From: Planctomycetota bacterium
GTDB taxonomy: Bacteria; Planctomycetota; UBA1135
Direction of reading: 5' to 3'
Length of the DNA: 64,000 bases
NCBI GenBank assembly: GCA_002705055.1
Contig: PAHY01000034.1
Location: 22,822 to 86,821 of the forward strand
Shown here: piece after piece, positions 16,801-26,000 of the stretch
Layout: every line of letters starts with the position of its first letter
How positions within the stretch are numbered: position 1 is the stretch's first letter
Notes under the pieces: model-generated
Database searches by the model: none
What the model saw: only the letters and a program-made list of their open reading frames with translations
What the model was told of the DNA's origin: nothing
Made by a program: the position numbers and the translations under genes

Positions 16801-16885
16801 CCAGCAGTACAACGAGATCCTCACCCGCTACCCGAACGGCGCCTGGGCTGCTCAAGCCGAAGAACGCCTGAAGGCCATCCGCTGA
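13862..16885 (+). CDS. Giant exported TPR-repeat protein of the Tol/Ton-like operon
   Basis: 1007 residues with a hydrophobic signal peptide (MTHALLLLFPLLAAP), then almost entirely helix-turn-helix TPR-type repeats rich in Ala and Glu. Examples are AEDFLSSYPDHPKAVPTRYRLA and YNEILTRYPNGAWAAQAEERL at the C-terminus; many of these resemble the YbgF/CpoB and BamD style (x-x-YPxS/D-x-x-A). I count well over a dozen repeats. It has no catalytic motif and would act as a periplasmic scaffold. It is followed 25 bases later by exbB and exbD, a position where Tol systems carry the TPR protein CpoB (YbgF), though this one is about four times larger. TPR call certain; partner inferred from context. Confidence 0.82.
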   Translation: MTHALLLLFPLLAAPQGGPDEQYQFVIGLAEKGLHDQVVREAEDFLSSYPDHPKAVPTRYRLAAAQYSLGALDDAAANFAPLAALEGFEFRAESGLRLAQCQMAGEQFAEAATSLETVLTLEKEYLIKPATFLLAEAYFRGSEYAKAKQRYTEVAAVEEYTKDSLYGMTWCAYRLKEYDEAIRVANDFAGRYQGDPLVAELMFLAGEAHLEAERPADALTSYAKVQAGPFADAAVRGSGFASAKMGDHAAAAGHFGRIVADFPQSRFRLEAMLQQGIHLLKAERAAEALQALASTDLNDNPDALYWRAQAQQRTGDPEAAIATLEAAMQLNPSDELRGRMASARGDILFDLGRHDEATEAYGEAESDYSLHAAAVASLNAGESERAVQLARQLIESFPESPYMSKAQLALGEGLLQLKEYGEAAQIFGTTAVSEDPAHRSRALSRQAWSLYLLKELPTSATAFAAVYTELPQAEEAEEAHYMHGRCLVELEQEQEAAQVWLSYLETYPESQRKAELLLRLGRMKTGDEGMKHLEELVAAYGDSALAPRALMELADGHYQAGRLPEAETAFTQLLTGYPDSELAPAAGYGLAWCYYDTERYAEAADILRQVTAVADQGQAEAAPPSELLQSAFELRIWAEQKAENAEGAVEAYEAFAASQPEEARLFEAARAVASALRDAGETERASTLLASVAENFGGSERAAASLLEVIYLELDQQQPEEATSALYTALELAPADPALAEAAFFVGEAWFKLGDGQKAVDAYSVAADNPACPLAAEAKYKLGFTLLRADQVADAATAFGRVVRDHEGHKLHGESTFLYGECLFRTGNYADAATQFGNLRAKQPLHQIMPKNLFRLGMAEFQLEKYAEADLTLTELATKYPEFANLAEAELWRGRSLAALGKRRPAQQAFERVLARDKGVLSARAHLGLGKLALDAEEVEEALSSFLKVAVLYGTEAEVSEALYFAGVCLEQQGDAARAAQQYNEILTRYPNGAWAAQAEERLKAIR

Positions 16886-16910
16886 TCCGACCGACACGGA
16901 GGAACCAGCC

Positions 16911-17630
16911 ATGATCCAGAATCCAACCTCTACCCCCGAGGCGCCGGTCGCCGCTGACCAGAGCTTCCTCGAGATGCTGCAGGCCGGTGGCTACATCGTC
17001 TACATCCTGCTCGGCCTCTCGGTCGTCGCCCTGGCCTTCTCGGTCGAACGATTCCTGCGCCTGCGTGGCAGCTCGGTCGGTACGAACCGCTTTGGTAATC
17101 GGGTCCTCGACGCCATGGAAACAGGTGGTGTCGAAGCCGCTTCGCAGGTCTGCCGCGACGAGGACAACTCGATGTCCCGCGTGCTGCTCGCCGGCCTGCG
17201 CCGCTCCGAGTTCCCGCTGACCGAGCGCGACAAGGCGGTCGAAGACGCGGGCATGCGCGAATACCGCACGCTGTCGCAGAACCTGCGTCCGCTGATGGTC
17301 GTTTCGGTCATCTCGCCGCTGCTGGGTCTGCTCGGTACGGTCTGGGGCATGATCACGGCCTTCCAGGATCTGGCTGCGTCGGAAGGGCGCGCTGATCCGG
17401 AAATGCTGGCCGGTGGCATCTCGATGGCGCTCACCACGACCGCTGTCGGTCTGGCCGTGGCCATCCCGGCTCAGGCTTCCTACTACTGGTTCAAGAGCCG
17501 CACGGACAAGTTCGTGCGCAACGTCGAGCACTACTACTACGAGCTCAACGACATCCTCGTGCACGGTGTCCAGGCCGAGCCCGTTCCCGCGGTCACCGAG
17601 CAAGACGACGAGGAAGTCGCTGCAGCATGA
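16911..17630 (+). CDS. exbB: ExbB/TolQ/MotA-type proton channel protein
   Basis: A 239-residue inner-membrane protein of the ExbB/TolQ family. One TM helix lies near residues 26-46 (GGYIVYILLGLSVVALAFSV). A long cytoplasmic segment follows, then two further TMs: near 125-150 with the conserved VISPLLGLLGTVWGMITAF core, and near 170-195 with MALTTTAVGLAVAIPA, which holds the Thr/Gly/Pro signature of the channel. With ExbD it uses the proton gradient to move a periplasm-spanning protein. A GGAGG site precedes the ATG. It sits 25 bases after the TPR gene and overlaps exbD by 4 bases. Symbol given for the family; ExbB versus TolQ cannot be separated by sequence alone. Confidence 0.9.
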   Translation: MIQNPTSTPEAPVAADQSFLEMLQAGGYIVYILLGLSVVALAFSVERFLRLRGSSVGTNRFGNRVLDAMETGGVEAASQVCRDEDNSMSRVLLAGLRRSEFPLTERDKAVEDAGMREYRTLSQNLRPLMVVSVISPLLGLLGTVWGMITAFQDLAASEGRADPEMLAGGISMALTTTAVGLAVAIPAQASYYWFKSRTDKFVRNVEHYYYELNDILVHGVQAEPVPAVTEQDDEEVAAA

Positions 17631-18043
17631 AACTGATCGACCAGTACGCCGACGAGGATCCGGGGCTCAACCTGACCCCGATGATCGACGTCGTGTTCCT
17701 GCTGCTGATCTTCTTCATGCTGGCCACGACGTTCATGGATCCTGAGAAGGACATCAACCTCGATCTTCCCTCGAGCTCGGAAGCGGGTTCGGTTTCGGAA
17801 GAGATCGACGAGCTCATCGTCAACGTCATGGCTGACGGCTCGACGGTGATCTCCGGCCAACAGTTGGACGAAGCCAATCTTCTGGCTCGTCTGCGCCAGG
17901 CCGCAGCACAGAACCCCGAGACCCAGGTGACCATCCGCGGCGACGCGGACACGGCCCACCAGAACATCGTGCGCGTGATGGACTATTGCACGCACGCTGG
18001 TCTTGGCAATCTGGCCATCGCCACGATGGACATTAATGGCTGA
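17627..18043 (+). CDS. exbD: ExbD/TolR-type proton channel protein
   Basis: 138 residues with a single N-terminal TM helix (~18-38). The helix begins LNLTPMIDVVFLLLIFFML, the signature of ExbD/TolR, including the essential Asp that carries protons (about residue 21). The periplasmic domain (~45-138) has the expected beta-alpha pattern, with VNVMADGSTVISGQQL and VTIRGDADTAHQNIVRVMD. The ATG overlaps the exbB stop by 4 bases. Together they form the motor for the large protein encoded 34 bases downstream. Confidence 0.92.
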   Translation: MKLIDQYADEDPGLNLTPMIDVVFLLLIFFMLATTFMDPEKDINLDLPSSSEAGSVSEEIDELIVNVMADGSTVISGQQLDEANLLARLRQAAAQNPETQVTIRGDADTAHQNIVRVMDYCTHAGLGNLAIATMDING

Positions 18044-18077
18044 TTCGATCAGGAAGCCCTCCGCCTAGATCGAGACC

Positions 18078-21000
18078 GTGAATAACCTGGGGAAGAACAT
18101 CGTGATCCTCCTGGCGCTGATGGGCGCCGGGTTCTTCCTCGCGTACATCCGCTTCCGCCCGCACCTTGAGGAAGCCACCTCCTGGACCGACGGCGAGACC
18201 GTCTACCAGGACGCCAAGCCCGAGGGCATCCGTTACGCCCTGTGGGAAGACCCCGTCACGATGGGGGGCAACGTCAACTCGGACGAAGACGAGTTGCGCC
18301 CGGCGATCTCGCCGGACGGCCGCTTCCTGGTGTTCGCCAGCGGTGAGCCCGGCCTCAACCAGGATCTGTACATCTGTGAGCTGATCAACGGCGAACCGGA
18401 TTCGCCGCGCCCGCTGTGGGAGGTCAACACGGATTACGACGAGATGGCGCCGGCCTTCGCGCCGGATGGCCTGTACTTCGCCTCGAACCGCCCCGGCGGT
18501 CAGGGCGGCATGGACCTCTACAAGGTCCCGTACTTCGACGGCGAGTTTGACGACGCCGAGCCGGTCCACGGCGAGGGCGTCAATACCGCGGCCAACGAGA
18601 CCGATCCTTCGCCGGTCCCGGGTCAGCTTGCGATCGCGTTCTCGTCCGACCGCAAGCGCGGCATGCGCACCGACTACGACCTGTACATGGCCAAGCCAGC
18701 AGGGGCGAGTGGTCTGGTCGCCGCGCCGATCACCAACCTCAACACGCCCTTCCACGAGCGCGAGCCGGCCTTCGTCGGCGATGCGCGCACCCTGCTGTTC
18801 TCCTCGGATCGCACCGAGGGCTCGGCGGGCGGGTACGACATCTGGCGTTCGGTCAACGACGCCGGCATCTGGCTGGCGCCGGACAACCAGGAAGGTCTGA
18901 ACACCGAGGCCGATGAACGCGGCCCGGCGCCGACCCCCGACGGCTTCACCGTGCTCTACACGGTCGAGAAGGAAGGGATGTCGGCCGACGTCTTCCGCGC
19001 GCAGTCGCGGGAACTCTTCCGGATGCCCGGCAAGCCGGTGGGCTGGCTGGACTTCGTCATCCTCGGCGCGCTGCTGCTGCTGGCGCTGCTGGCCTGGCTG
19101 GCGAAGAAGTGGAAGACGGTCGATCTGCTCTACAAGTGTTTCCTGATCGCGCTGCTCGTCCACGCGCTGATGCTGTGGTGGTTCCGCGAGGTCTACCCGG
19201 AGAACGAGCCGGTCGAGACGCCCAAGCGCGAGTCGATGTTCAAGGTCCGCCTGGCGGTTTCGCCGTCGCGGACGAGCGCGGCCAACCAGGAGTTCGGCGG
19301 CTCGCTCGAAGCCGAGCGTTCGGAGCAGGCCGAGATCGCCAACCCGGAGCGCGCGCAGGTGGAGCCCACCGAAGTGGCCCAGGCGATCGAGGCGGCGCCG
19401 ACCCGGCAGATGGAGCGCACCGAGACCGCGCTGGCGGCTTCGCCGAACCGCACCGAGATCCAGGTCGACCGCACCGAGCAGGCGCAGCCGACCGAGGTCG
19501 CGCAGGCCGAGATCGCGACGCCGGCCGAGCAGGTTGAAAAGCGCACCACCGAGGCCGCCACGCTGGAAGTGGCCTCCGCCGCTTCGGAGATCGAAGCGCA
19601 GCGCACCGAACAGGAAACCTCAAACGCGCCGGCGCGCGCTGAGGTCAACACCGACCCGACCGAGGTCGCGGCGGCTCCGACGCAGCGCACCCAGACCCGC
19701 GTCGAGCGCCAGCTCGAGAACGCGCCGACCTTCGCTGAATCGGCCAGCGAGCTGATCGAGGTCGCGCAGGAGCAGCGCAGTGATGTCGCCACTTCGACCC
19801 CGGTGGATGTGGCCGCGCCGGCCGAGCAGGTCGAGAAGATCACCGGCGACAACCCGAGCTTCGAGGTCGCCCAGGCGCCGACCAACACCGAGTTCACGCC
19901 GTCCGAGCGCACCGCCGAAGGGCCGACGCGCCAGGAAGTGGTCAGCGAAGAGGCGCTGGCGGTCGGCGAGACCGCCGTCGAGCCCGAGTTCGAGCCAGGC
20001 TCCGGCCTCGAGCGCGGCGATGGCGGCTTCTCGAGCGGCCAAGCGCTGGCCGTGGCCGAGCCCACCCGCGAAGTCACTGAGTTCCGTCCGGAAGCGGTGG
20101 CCCAGGCCTCGATGGCCGAGGTCGACGTCGACGCACCGACCAGCGAGATCGATCCCAACACCGGGCTCGCGGTCGGCACTCTGGGCACCGAAGAGGGCCC
20201 GAGCGTCGAAGAGACGCTGCTCGCCGACATCAGCGCCGAGGCCGAGGCCCAGCGCAGCGAGCGCGCCACCGAAGGCCCGACCCGCGCCGAGCCGGTTTCC
20301 GAATCGGCCGAGTTCGATCCGCTCGCCGATCTGGGCCCGTCCTTGGAGGTCGCGCAGCTGGACGTCGAGCGTCCGACCGAATTCGCGAACCCGAGCGGTC
20401 CGACGCGCAAGATGACCGAGTTCCTGCCCGAGGCGGCGCCGTCCGCGTCGCTGCCGGAAGTCGCCCTGAGCGACGCCATGGAGCTGCCCGAGGCCGACAC
20501 CGAGGGCAACCCGGCGGAAGAGTCCGCCACCTTCGAAGACGACCTGCTCGCCGGCGTGACCAGCGTCGATGCGGCCGAGCGCGAAGCCTTCGGCGACCTG
20601 GCTGGCCCGACCATGGTCGAGCGCCCCGAGATGAGCGCCGACGATCTCAGCGATCCGGTCGGTCCATCCTTCGATCCGCTGGTCGCGATGGAGGAGATCC
20701 GTCCGGCCGAGCCGGAGATCCCGGTCGAGGCCGAGCGCCTTGAGCACACGCCGTACAAGAACCGCTTCGGCGAGCAGAAGGACATCGCGCTGAAGGAGCA
20801 CGGTGGTTCGGCCGAGACCGAAGCCGCGGTGGCCTCGGGCCTCGCTTACCTGGCCTCGGTGCAGAACGACGCTGGCTACTGGGGTAGCCGCAGCGACCGT
20901 CAGCAGAAGTACCGCCAGGTTGTGGTCGGCAAGACCGCGCTCTCGCTGCTGGCCTTCCTCGGCGCCAACCACACGCCGCAGTCGGGTTCGCAGTACTCGG

Positions 21001-21899
21001 ACGTGACCGCGCGCGCGATCGACTACTTGCTCGACATCCAGGATCCGCGCACCGGCCACTTCGGCGACTCGTCGTCCTACGGCCACGGCATCTCGACCTA
21101 TGCGCTCGCGGAAGCCTTCGCGCTGACTCAGGACGAGCGCCTGCGTCCGCCGCTCGAGAAGGCGGTCAAGTGGATCCTGCAGAAGCAGGTCAAGTCGATG
21201 GATCCGAAGCTGGACGGCGGCTGGGGTTACTACTTCCAGGACGCCGACGGCTACGAGAACGATCGCTGGCCGCGGATCTCGGTGTCCTCTTGGCAGGTCA
21301 TGGCGCTCGAGTCGGCCCGCCTGGGTGGCCTGGAAGTGCCGGACGAAGCCTTCGCCCGCGCTCGCCGCTACATCCGCGGCTCGGTCGACCCGCGCTATGG
21401 CTGGGTCCGTTACTCGCACAACCCGAGCCGTCTGAGCTCGAGCTACCCGACGCTTCCGGCCTCGACTCCGGCCGGTCTGTTCGCGGCCGCGCTGGTCGGC
21501 GAAGACATCGGCGGTGAGTTCTACGAGGACGCGGTCAACTTCACCGTCGAGCGCGCGCCCACCGGCTACGCGTACAAGGGCGACGACGCCTTCGTGCAGC
21601 GCGCCGAGGGCAACCTCTACTTCTGGTACTACGGCACGCTGGCCATGTTCCGCCTCGGCGGCGAACCGTGGAAGAAGTGGAACGAGAGCATGAAGAACAC
21701 CCTGCTGCAGGCGCAGGACGAAGACGGCTCCTGGAAGCCGATCTCGATCTACGCGCGCTACGCGGGTGACGACTGGCGCGACAAGTCGTACACCACGGCG
21801 ATCAACGTGCTGACTCTCGAGGTCTACTACCGCTACTTCACGCCTCTGCTGACGGTCGGACCGATCGACGATCCGAGCGAAGCGGACCAGCCGCGGTGA
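18078..21899 (+). CDS. TolB-like propeller / TonB-like anchor and linker / terpenoid-cyclase-like toroid chimera
   Basis: The GTG start opens a 1273-residue protein. Order of parts: TM1 (~7-25); PD40/TolB-like propeller repeats (~55-310) with SPDGRFLVFAS, FAPDGLYFASNRPGG and similar; TM2 (~323-342); a short cytoplasmic loop; TM3 (~351-369, CFLIALLVHALMLWW, with a His in the membrane as in TonB); a ~500-residue Glu/Ala/Thr/Pro-rich linker built of repeats such as TEVAQAEIA and ATEGPTR; and an alpha/alpha-toroid (~890-1255) with prenyltransferase/squalene-cyclase repeats (QNDAGYWG, LDGGWGYYF, QDEDGSWKP). The predicted topology puts both propeller and toroid in the periplasm. Next to exbB/exbD it is probably the energised partner. 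The toroid is more likely a binding module than a cyclase: I see no DXDD acid motif. Confidence 0.75.
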   Translation: MNNLGKNIVILLALMGAGFFLAYIRFRPHLEEATSWTDGETVYQDAKPEGIRYALWEDPVTMGGNVNSDEDELRPAISPDGRFLVFASGEPGLNQDLYICELINGEPDSPRPLWEVNTDYDEMAPAFAPDGLYFASNRPGGQGGMDLYKVPYFDGEFDDAEPVHGEGVNTAANETDPSPVPGQLAIAFSSDRKRGMRTDYDLYMAKPAGASGLVAAPITNLNTPFHEREPAFVGDARTLLFSSDRTEGSAGGYDIWRSVNDAGIWLAPDNQEGLNTEADERGPAPTPDGFTVLYTVEKEGMSADVFRAQSRELFRMPGKPVGWLDFVILGALLLLALLAWLAKKWKTVDLLYKCFLIALLVHALMLWWFREVYPENEPVETPKRESMFKVRLAVSPSRTSAANQEFGGSLEAERSEQAEIANPERAQVEPTEVAQAIEAAPTRQMERTETALAASPNRTEIQVDRTEQAQPTEVAQAEIATPAEQVEKRTTEAATLEVASAASEIEAQRTEQETSNAPARAEVNTDPTEVAAAPTQRTQTRVERQLENAPTFAESASELIEVAQEQRSDVATSTPVDVAAPAEQVEKITGDNPSFEVAQAPTNTEFTPSERTAEGPTRQEVVSEEALAVGETAVEPEFEPGSGLERGDGGFSSGQALAVAEPTREVTEFRPEAVAQASMAEVDVDAPTSEIDPNTGLAVGTLGTEEGPSVEETLLADISAEAEAQRSERATEGPTRAEPVSESAEFDPLADLGPSLEVAQLDVERPTEFANPSGPTRKMTEFLPEAAPSASLPEVALSDAMELPEADTEGNPAEESATFEDDLLAGVTSVDAAEREAFGDLAGPTMVERPEMSADDLSDPVGPSFDPLVAMEEIRPAEPEIPVEAERLEHTPYKNRFGEQKDIALKEHGGSAETEAAVASGLAYLASVQNDAGYWGSRSDRQQKYRQVVVGKTALSLLAFLGANHTPQSGSQYSDVTARAIDYLLDIQDPRTGHFGDSSSYGHGISTYALAEAFALTQDERLRPPLEKAVKWILQKQVKSMDPKLDGGWGYYFQDADGYENDRWPRISVSSWQVMALESARLGGLEVPDEAFARARRYIRGSVDPRYGWVRYSHNPSRLSSSYPTLPASTPAGLFAAALVGEDIGGEFYEDAVNFTVERAPTGYAYKGDDAFVQRAEGNLYFWYYGTLAMFRLGGEPWKKWNESMKNTLLQAQDEDGSWKPISIYARYAGDDWRDKSYTTAINVLTLEVYYRYFTPLLTVGPIDDPSEADQPR

Positions 21900-22926
21900 T
21901 CATCACCAGGCCGATGACGGCGGCGTAGACGAGCTGCGGCAGCCAGGTCTGCATGGCGTCTTCCACCAGGGTGAACGGCGAAACTGCGCCGGCTTGGGAA
22001 GCAGGCACCAACAGGCTGCTGATCGCCTCCTGCTCGCTGGTCAGCAGCGCGCTCGCGGCGAACGCGGCCCAGGCAATCGGCAGCCAGGCAGCCCCGCGCA
22101 GGACGGCGCGCCCGGCCGACACACACTGCATGCGGCTGACGTGCCAGGTCGCGAAGGCCTGCAGGGCGCTGAGCGCCGCGGCGAAAAGCAGCATCGCGGA
22201 GGCCATGGGCAGGCCGCTCTGGATGGGCAGGCCCGCGTCGGGCAGCGCACCCGTGGACTGCTCGAACTGGGTCGCCCAGGCGGCGCCGAGCGAGAAGGAC
22301 TGCGCGACCAGAACGCACGGAAGGCCGACGAGCAGGCAGAGCCCGGCGGGGGAGAAGCCGTGGGTCCAGCGGGCGCGGCTCCACCAGGCCGTCCAGGAGA
22401 AGAACGGGAAGCTGAGCAGGAAGAGCACGGTGCCCGGCAGGACCCAGGGATCGATGGCGTCCTGCACCGTGGCCAGGAGCGCGTCGAGATCCACCGAGCT
22501 GCCTTCAGGCTGCGCGGCCACGGCTCGAACGGCCGCGGATTGCAGGCGATCCGCGCACAGGCAGGCGGCGGCGAGCGTTAGCCAGGGCAGCGCGAGCCGC
22601 AAGCGCCGCGCGCGCGCGAAGGCGACGGCGGAAGCCAGCGCCGTGATGGCCGCCGCGAGCGCGAGGGTGATCGGCAGACCCAGGCCGGCGGTGGCATTGG
22701 TGAAAGCCTGCACCTCCTCGCTGCTGAGCGCGCGCGGCGGCTCCCCGGCGAACAGGTACCCGAAGAAGAACTGCCGATAGCTGAGGGCCACCGCGAGCGC
22801 CAGCTGCAGCAGCACCGCCGGCAGCAGCGCCGGGCGGATCCAGGCCGCCTTGGGCGGCGCGACCGCGGCGAGCAGCGCCATGATCACCGGGGCGACGGCG
22901 ATCAGGGTGATCAGCAGATCCAGCAT
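21838..22926 (-). CDS. Polytopic membrane protein of unknown function
   Basis: I start at the ATG at 22926, where MLDLLITLIAVAPVIMALLAAV gives a natural first TM helix; upstream in-frame codons encode an Arg-rich stretch without hydrophobic character. The 362-residue protein has about eight hydrophobic segments separated by short polar loops, including a SSVDLDALLATVQDAIDPW loop and a C-terminal segment MQTWLPQLVYAAVIGLVMI. I recognise no family; distant resemblance to MotA/TolQ-type helix packing cannot be judged by eye. It is convergent with the chimera gene, overlapping its 3' end by 62 bases, and divergent from the DUF1549 gene 116 bases away. Confidence 0.6.
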   Translation of the reverse strand: MLDLLITLIAVAPVIMALLAAVAPPKAAWIRPALLPAVLLQLALAVALSYRQFFFGYLFAGEPPRALSSEEVQAFTNATAGLGLPITLALAAAITALASAVAFARARRLRLALPWLTLAAACLCADRLQSAAVRAVAAQPEGSSVDLDALLATVQDAIDPWVLPGTVLFLLSFPFFSWTAWWSRARWTHGFSPAGLCLLVGLPCVLVAQSFSLGAAWATQFEQSTGALPDAGLPIQSGLPMASAMLLFAAALSALQAFATWHVSRMQCVSAGRAVLRGAAWLPIAWAAFAASALLTSEQEAISSLLVPASQAGAVSPFTLVEDAMQTWLPQLVYAAVIGLVMITAAGPLRSDRRSVRPSAEA

Positions 22927-23042
22927 CCGGCCCAGCCTACGCCGCGCCGCGCGCAGCCCCAAATCGGCGAAGCATCGGATTCGTCGGCGAAGCACGTGGA
23001 GGGGGTGAAGCGGGCGAATCGCGCTTATCATCGGGAACGGCC

Positions 23043-26000
23043 ATGAAGCAGCCCCTCACTCTCGCCGCGCTCGCCTCCCTGTCGGTGGTCGCGTCGATCG
23101 CGCTCGCCGGGCAGGAGCCCGCGCGCAAGCCGGTCGACTTTCAGCGCGAGGTGCGGCCGATGCTGTCGGCCAACTGCTTCGCCTGCCACGGCCCGGACGA
23201 GAGCAGCCGCGAGGCCGATCTGCGCCTGGACGAGCGCGCCGACGCGGTGCGGCTGCGGGATGACGACTATCAGGTCATCGTGCCCGGCGACCCGGAGGCC
23301 AGCGAGCTGATCTTCCGGATCGAGGATGACTTCGATCCGATGCCGCCGGAGAAGCACGGCCATGCCCTGAGCGCCGAGCAGATCGACGTGCTGCGGCGCT
23401 GGATCGAGGAGGGCGCAGAGTACACCCAGCACTGGTCCTTCGTGCCGCTCAAGCAGCCGGCCCCGCCGCGCACCGATTTGCAGCCGATCGATTCCTTCGT
23501 GCAGGCGCGCCTGGCCGAGGCCGGATTGACCCCCGCGGAGGAAGCGGATCGCCATACGCTGATCCGTCGGCTGTCGCTGGACCTGATCGGCCTGCCGCCC
23601 ACCGAGCAAGAGGTTCTCGACTTCGTGCACGATGACCGGCCGGATGCCTACGAGCGCGTGGTCGATCGGCTGCTGGCTTCGCCGCACTACGGCGAGCGCT
23701 GGGCCGCGGTGTGGCTGGATCTGGCCCGCTACGCCGACAGCAAAGGGCACGGCTCGGACCCGCTGCGTGAGATCTGGCGCTGGCGCGATTGGGTGATCGA
23801 GGCCTACAACGCCGACCTGCCCTATGACCAGTTCACGCTGCAGCAGATGGCGGGCGATCTCCTGCCCGACGCCGACGTGAACACCCGGCTGGCGACGGCC
23901 TTCCACCGCAACTCGCTGGTCAACACCGAGGGCGGCACCGACAACGAGGAGTTCCGGGTCGCGGCGGTGAAGGATCGCACCAACCTCTCGATGCAGGTCT
24001 GGATGGGGCTGACCTTCGGCTGCGCCGAGTGTCACACCCACAAGTTCGATCCGATCACCCACGAGGATTACTACTCGACCTACGCGATCTTCAATCAGAC
24101 CGCGGATCGAGACAACGACAACGACGCGCCGAAGATCCCGACGCCGACGCGCGAACAGCAGCAGCGTCTGGCCGAGCTGGATGCGCAGCTCGCCGCGGTG
24201 GCGCAGGAGATCGACTCGATCCCGATCGACGAAGCCGCGCTGGCTGCTGCCGCCGAGCGCGTGCGCGCGATCGAGACGCAGTGGCAGGAGGCGACCGTGC
24301 TGGTGTTCGACCGCGGCGAAGAGGCCGGCGGCCCCGACTACCTGCGCCAGCCCGACGGCTCCTGGGTGCTGCAGGAGCCCTATGTGGACAAGAAGCTGAC
24401 CGGGCTGCTGCTGGACGATCCCGAGCTGCCGGTGACGGCGCTGCGGATCGAGGCGCTGGCCGATGACGGTCTGCCCAACCGCGGGCCGGGGGCCAGCGGC
24501 GGCAACGGCAACTTCGTGATCAACGAGATCGAGGTGCGCGCGTTTCCGCGCGCCGTCGCGGCGCCGCGCTATGTGCGCCTCAGCCTGGAGGGCGAGCAGC
24601 GAATCCTCTCGCTGGCGGAAGTCGAGGTGCTGCGCGGCGAGGAGAACCTCGCGCTGCAGGGCAAGGCGCGGCAGTCGTCGACTTCCTACGACGGCCCGGC
24701 CGAGCTGGCCATCGACGGCAACACCGACGGCCGCTTCGAGCAGGCTTCGGTCACCCACACCCGCACCGAGGCCAACCCCTGGTGGGAGCTCGAGCTCCCC
24801 GAGGCGCAGACCCTCGACGAGATCCGGGTGTGGACCCGCACCGACGGCAATCTGCACGAGCGGCTGCGCGGGCTGCGCGTCGAGCTGCTTGACGATGAGC
24901 GGCGTCCGCTGCTGCAGCACTGGCAGGAGGAACCGGCGCAGGAGCACTTCGTCTGGAAGCTGGCGCAGGGCGGCAAGGTGCGCACGCTGCGGGCGCTGGC
25001 CGACTTCGAGCAGGAGGGCTGGACGGCGGCCATGGCGATCGATGGCAAGCCCGAGACCGGCTGGGCGATCGCGCCGCGGCAGGGCCGCTCCCACGAGATT
25101 CGGGTGGTGATCGAGCCGCAGCCGGGCGTCGTCGAGCTGATGGCCTATCTGCATCAGAACTACGGCGGCGGGCACGTGCTGGGGCGCTTCCGTCCGCAGT
25201 GGACCACGGTCGAGGATGTCGACTCGCTGCTGACGCCGACTCCGGTGCGGCGTGCGCTGGCCAAGGCGGCCGGCGACCGCACGGAGGCCGAGCGGGCGGC
25301 GGTGCGCGATCACTTCCGCGCCTCCGACCCGGGCGTGCTGGCGCTGCAGCAGAAGCGCGACGCGCTGCAGCGCGAGAAGGACGGCGTGCAGATCCCGACC
25401 ACGCCGGTGCTGGTCGAGCTGGCCGCGGATCAGCGGCGCACCACCCACATCCTTGAGGCCGGCAACTTCCTCAACCCGGCCGCCGAGGTGCAGCCGCGGG
25501 TGCCCGAGGCCTTCTCCTTCGGCGCCGCTCCGGTGCGCGACCGCGCCGACTTTGCGCAGTGGCTGACCCACCCGGACAACCCGCTGACCCCGCGGGTCGC
25601 GGTCAACCGGCTGTGGGCGCGGATCTTCGGCCGCGGCATCGTGCTGACCGAGGAAGACTTCGGCGCGCAGGGCGCGTTGCCGACGCACCCCGAGCTGCTG
25701 GATTGGCTGGCCGCCGAATACCGCAGCCACTGGTCGCAGAAGCGGCTGCTGAAGACCATCGTGATGTCGGCGACTTACCGCCAGGCCTCGACGGTCACCG
25801 CCGAGAAGCTCGAGCGCGATCCGGACAACGTCCTGCTGTCGCGCGGCGCGCGCTTCCGCCTGCCGGCCGAGGCGGTGCGCGACCAGGCCCTGGCCGTCAG
25901 CGGGCTGCTGTCGCGCAAGATGTTCGGGCCCAGCGTCTTCCCGCCGCAGCCGGAAGGGCTGTGGCAGGCGGCCTTCAATGGCCAGCGCAACTGGCAGACC

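Noticed and set aside
13601..16912. 1103-residue minus-strand open frame opposite the TPR gene
   Set aside because: GC-rich codon bias keeps the antisense frame open. The plus-strand frame has clear TPR repeats, signal peptide and operon spacing, while the antisense product is compositionally odd (Arg/Gly/Leu/Val-rich) with no motif.
18078..21899. Toroid domain as an active squalene-hopene cyclase
   Set aside because: The DXDD catalytic motif is not visible and the domain is predicted periplasmic and fused to a Ton-like linker. Better regarded as a binding fold.
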